From assembly GCA_050694015.1 (NCBI GenBank), contig JBOGWY010000070.1, positions 1-5,247 of the forward strand: a stretch of 5,247 nucleotides of DNA, in the 5' to 3' direction. The notes under the pieces are model-generated. The model saw only the letters and a program-made list of their open reading frames with translations. It was not told the origin of the DNA and ran no database searches. The position numbers were made by a program, and so were the translations under genes. The stretch is from JBOGWY01 sp050694015. GTDB lineage: Bacteria; Actinomycetota; CADDZG01; WHSQ01. Below are positions 4,057 to 5,247 of this stretch, one piece after another. Numbering within the stretch: the stretch's first letter is position 1; each line of letters starts with the position of its first letter.

Positions 4057-5247
4057 TTACTCGGTGCGCCACCCCTTGGCGCGCTCGACGGCGCGCTTCC
4101 AGCCCTCGTAGAGCGAATCGGCTTGGTCGCGGGACATCTTGGGCTCGAAGGTCGCGGCCGCTCTCCACTTCGAACCGATCTCCTCGGGCGAGTTCCACAC
4201 TCCGGTCGCGAGCCCCGCCATGTAGGCCGAGCCGAGTGCCGTCGTCTCCAAGATCTCGGGACGGCGCACCGGGATGCCGAGTTGATCGGCCTGGAACTGA
4301 CACAACAGATCCATCACCGAAGCACCTCCATCGACGCGCATCTCCGGCGGCGGGGTGCCTGCGTCGGCGGCCATGGCCTCGATGACGTCGCGGCTCTGGT
4401 AGGCCATGGCCTCGACGGCAGCTCGCGCCAGATGGCCGCGGGTCGTCCCGCGCGTGATCCCTGTGTAGGCGCCGCGCGCGTAGGGGTCCCAGTGCGGCGC
4501 CCCGAGCCCGACGAACGCCGGAACCAGATAGGTGTCGCCGTTGTCCGGTACCGACGCCGCTAGCGGTCCCGCTTCCGATGCCGACGAGATGATCCCGAGA
4601 CCGTCGCGCAGCCACTGGATCGCGGCCCCCGTGACGAAGATCGAGCCCTCCAGCGCGTAGCGGACCCCGTCACCGATGTCCCACGCCGCGGTGGACAACA
4701 GCCCGTGCTGCGATGTGGGCACCGACGGGCCGGTATTCATCAAGACGAACGACCCGGTCCCGTAGGTGTTTTTCATCATCCCGATCTCGAAGCAGGCTTG
4801 TCCGAAGAGCGCCGCCTGTTGGTCACCCGCGACCCCGGCGATCGGGATCATCGCTCCGTCGAGGGCCGTTGTGGTCCCAAAGGCTCCGCTCGAGGTCCGG
4901 ACCTCGGGAAGGATCGTCGTGGGGATACCGAGTTGGTCGAGGATCCACGGATCCCATCTCTCCTCGGCGAGGGAGTAGAGCATCGTGCGTGATGCGTTGC
5001 CCGGCTCTGTGGCGTGCACCTCACCGCCGGTGAGCTTCCAGATCAACCACGTGTCGATCGTGCCGAACGCAAGCCGACCCGCATCGGCCCGCGCGCGGAT
5101 GCCGTCGAGGTTCTCGAAGTACCACATGACCTTCGTCGCCGAGAAGTACGCGTCGACCACGAGACCGGTGCGCGCGCGTAACTCGGGCTCGAGGCCCTGG
5201 TCCTTCACCCGTTCGCAGATCGATGTCGAGCGGCGGCACTGCCACAC
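4057..5247 (-). CDS. glpK: Glycerol kinase (5' end beyond the window)
   Basis: This cytoplasmic FGGY-family kinase phosphorylates glycerol with ATP to sn-glycerol-3-phosphate. 396 residues plus TAA are present; compared with E. coli GlpK about 100 N-terminal residues, including the first phosphate-binding loop, lie beyond the right edge. The GTG at the edge is an internal Val (VWQCRRS matches E. coli VWQDRRT), not a start. Counting from that codon, the glycerol-binding Trp2 and Tyr34 are present, FGGY signature 1 is YFSATKVMWYFEN (34-46), the catalytic base Asp142 lies in AGDQQ, Phe167 is in GTGSFVLMNTG, and FGGY signature 2 starts at Gly259 (GAYTGITRG). RVDGGAS and TALGSAYMAGLA complete the ATP-binding C-terminal domain. 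The E. coli loop GGKGGTR that binds fructose-1,6-bisphosphate is replaced by ALDGAM, so that allosteric control is probably absent. It is followed closely by the Nudix gene. Identification is very secure. Confidence 0.97.
   Translation of the reverse strand: MWQCRRSTSICERVKDQGLEPELRARTGLVVDAYFSATKVMWYFENLDGIRARADAGRLAFGTIDTWLIWKLTGGEVHATEPGNASRTMLYSLAEERWDPWILDQLGIPTTILPEVRTSSGAFGTTTALDGAMIPIAGVAGDQQAALFGQACFEIGMMKNTYGTGSFVLMNTGPSVPTSQHGLLSTAAWDIGDGVRYALEGSIFVTGAAIQWLRDGLGIISSASEAGPLAASVPDNGDTYLVPAFVGLGAPHWDPYARGAYTGITRGTTRGHLARAAVEAMAYQSRDVIEAMAADAGTPPPEMRVDGGASVMDLLCQFQADQLGIPVRRPEILETTALGSAYMAGLATGVWNSPEEIGSKWRAAATFEPKMSRDQADSLYEGWKRAVERAKGWRTE

Noticed and set aside
4007..4615. Minus-strand open frame of 202 codons inside glpK
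   Set aside because: It is a shifted frame of glycerol kinase with Arg/Gly/His-rich composition; the GlpK frame carries the FGGY motifs.
1..5247. CRISPR array, tRNA, rRNA, insertion sequence, attachment site or toxin-antitoxin pair
   Set aside because: No tandem spaced repeats, cloverleaf, terminal inverted repeats flanking a transposase, or small gene pairs were seen; nearly all bases are explained by six protein genes.

Overview
The window is a GC-rich, densely coded bacterial segment with almost no intergenic space. It most resembles an actinobacterium-like (possibly uncultured) high-GC organism: codon third positions are strongly G/C, all four start codons visible inside the window are GTG or TTG, and the gene content (zinc-ribbon Nudix protein, PlsC, Est30-like esterase, stand-alone LOR/SDH-domain ornithine cyclodeaminase, TetR, GlpK) is compatible with that. 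Taxonomy is inferred from composition and gene type only.

Layout from left to right. A TetR-family regulator runs rightward from the left edge, and the window appears to open inside its start codon. It ends one base before the end of a leftward two-gene unit (586-2635) read from right to left: an alpha/beta hydrolase (carboxylesterase or monoacylglycerol lipase type), then a TIGR00300/LOR-SDH ornithine cyclodeaminase whose GTG start lies inside the last codons of the hydrolase. A 129-base divergent region (2636-2764) separates this unit from a rightward 1-acylglycerol-3-phosphate acyltransferase (plsC). plsC meets a leftward zinc-ribbon Nudix protein tail to tail, and the two coding ends overlap by 44 bases. 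The Nudix gene lies 19 bases downstream of a leftward glycerol kinase gene (glpK) whose first ~100 codons are beyond the right edge.

Together, GlpK (glycerol to glycerol-3-phosphate), PlsC (phosphatidic acid synthesis) and the esterase (possible monoacylglycerol or short ester hydrolysis) suggest a loose glycerol/lipid theme, with an arginine/ornithine-to-proline enzyme attached to the esterase. The sequence does not prove a joint pathway. No RNA gene, mobile element, CRISPR array or unmistakable new system was seen. The most notable points are the Nudix box with two catalytic glutamates replaced by lysine, the uncertain plsC start with a hairpin and an AT-rich block before it, and the very tight or overlapping gene ends.
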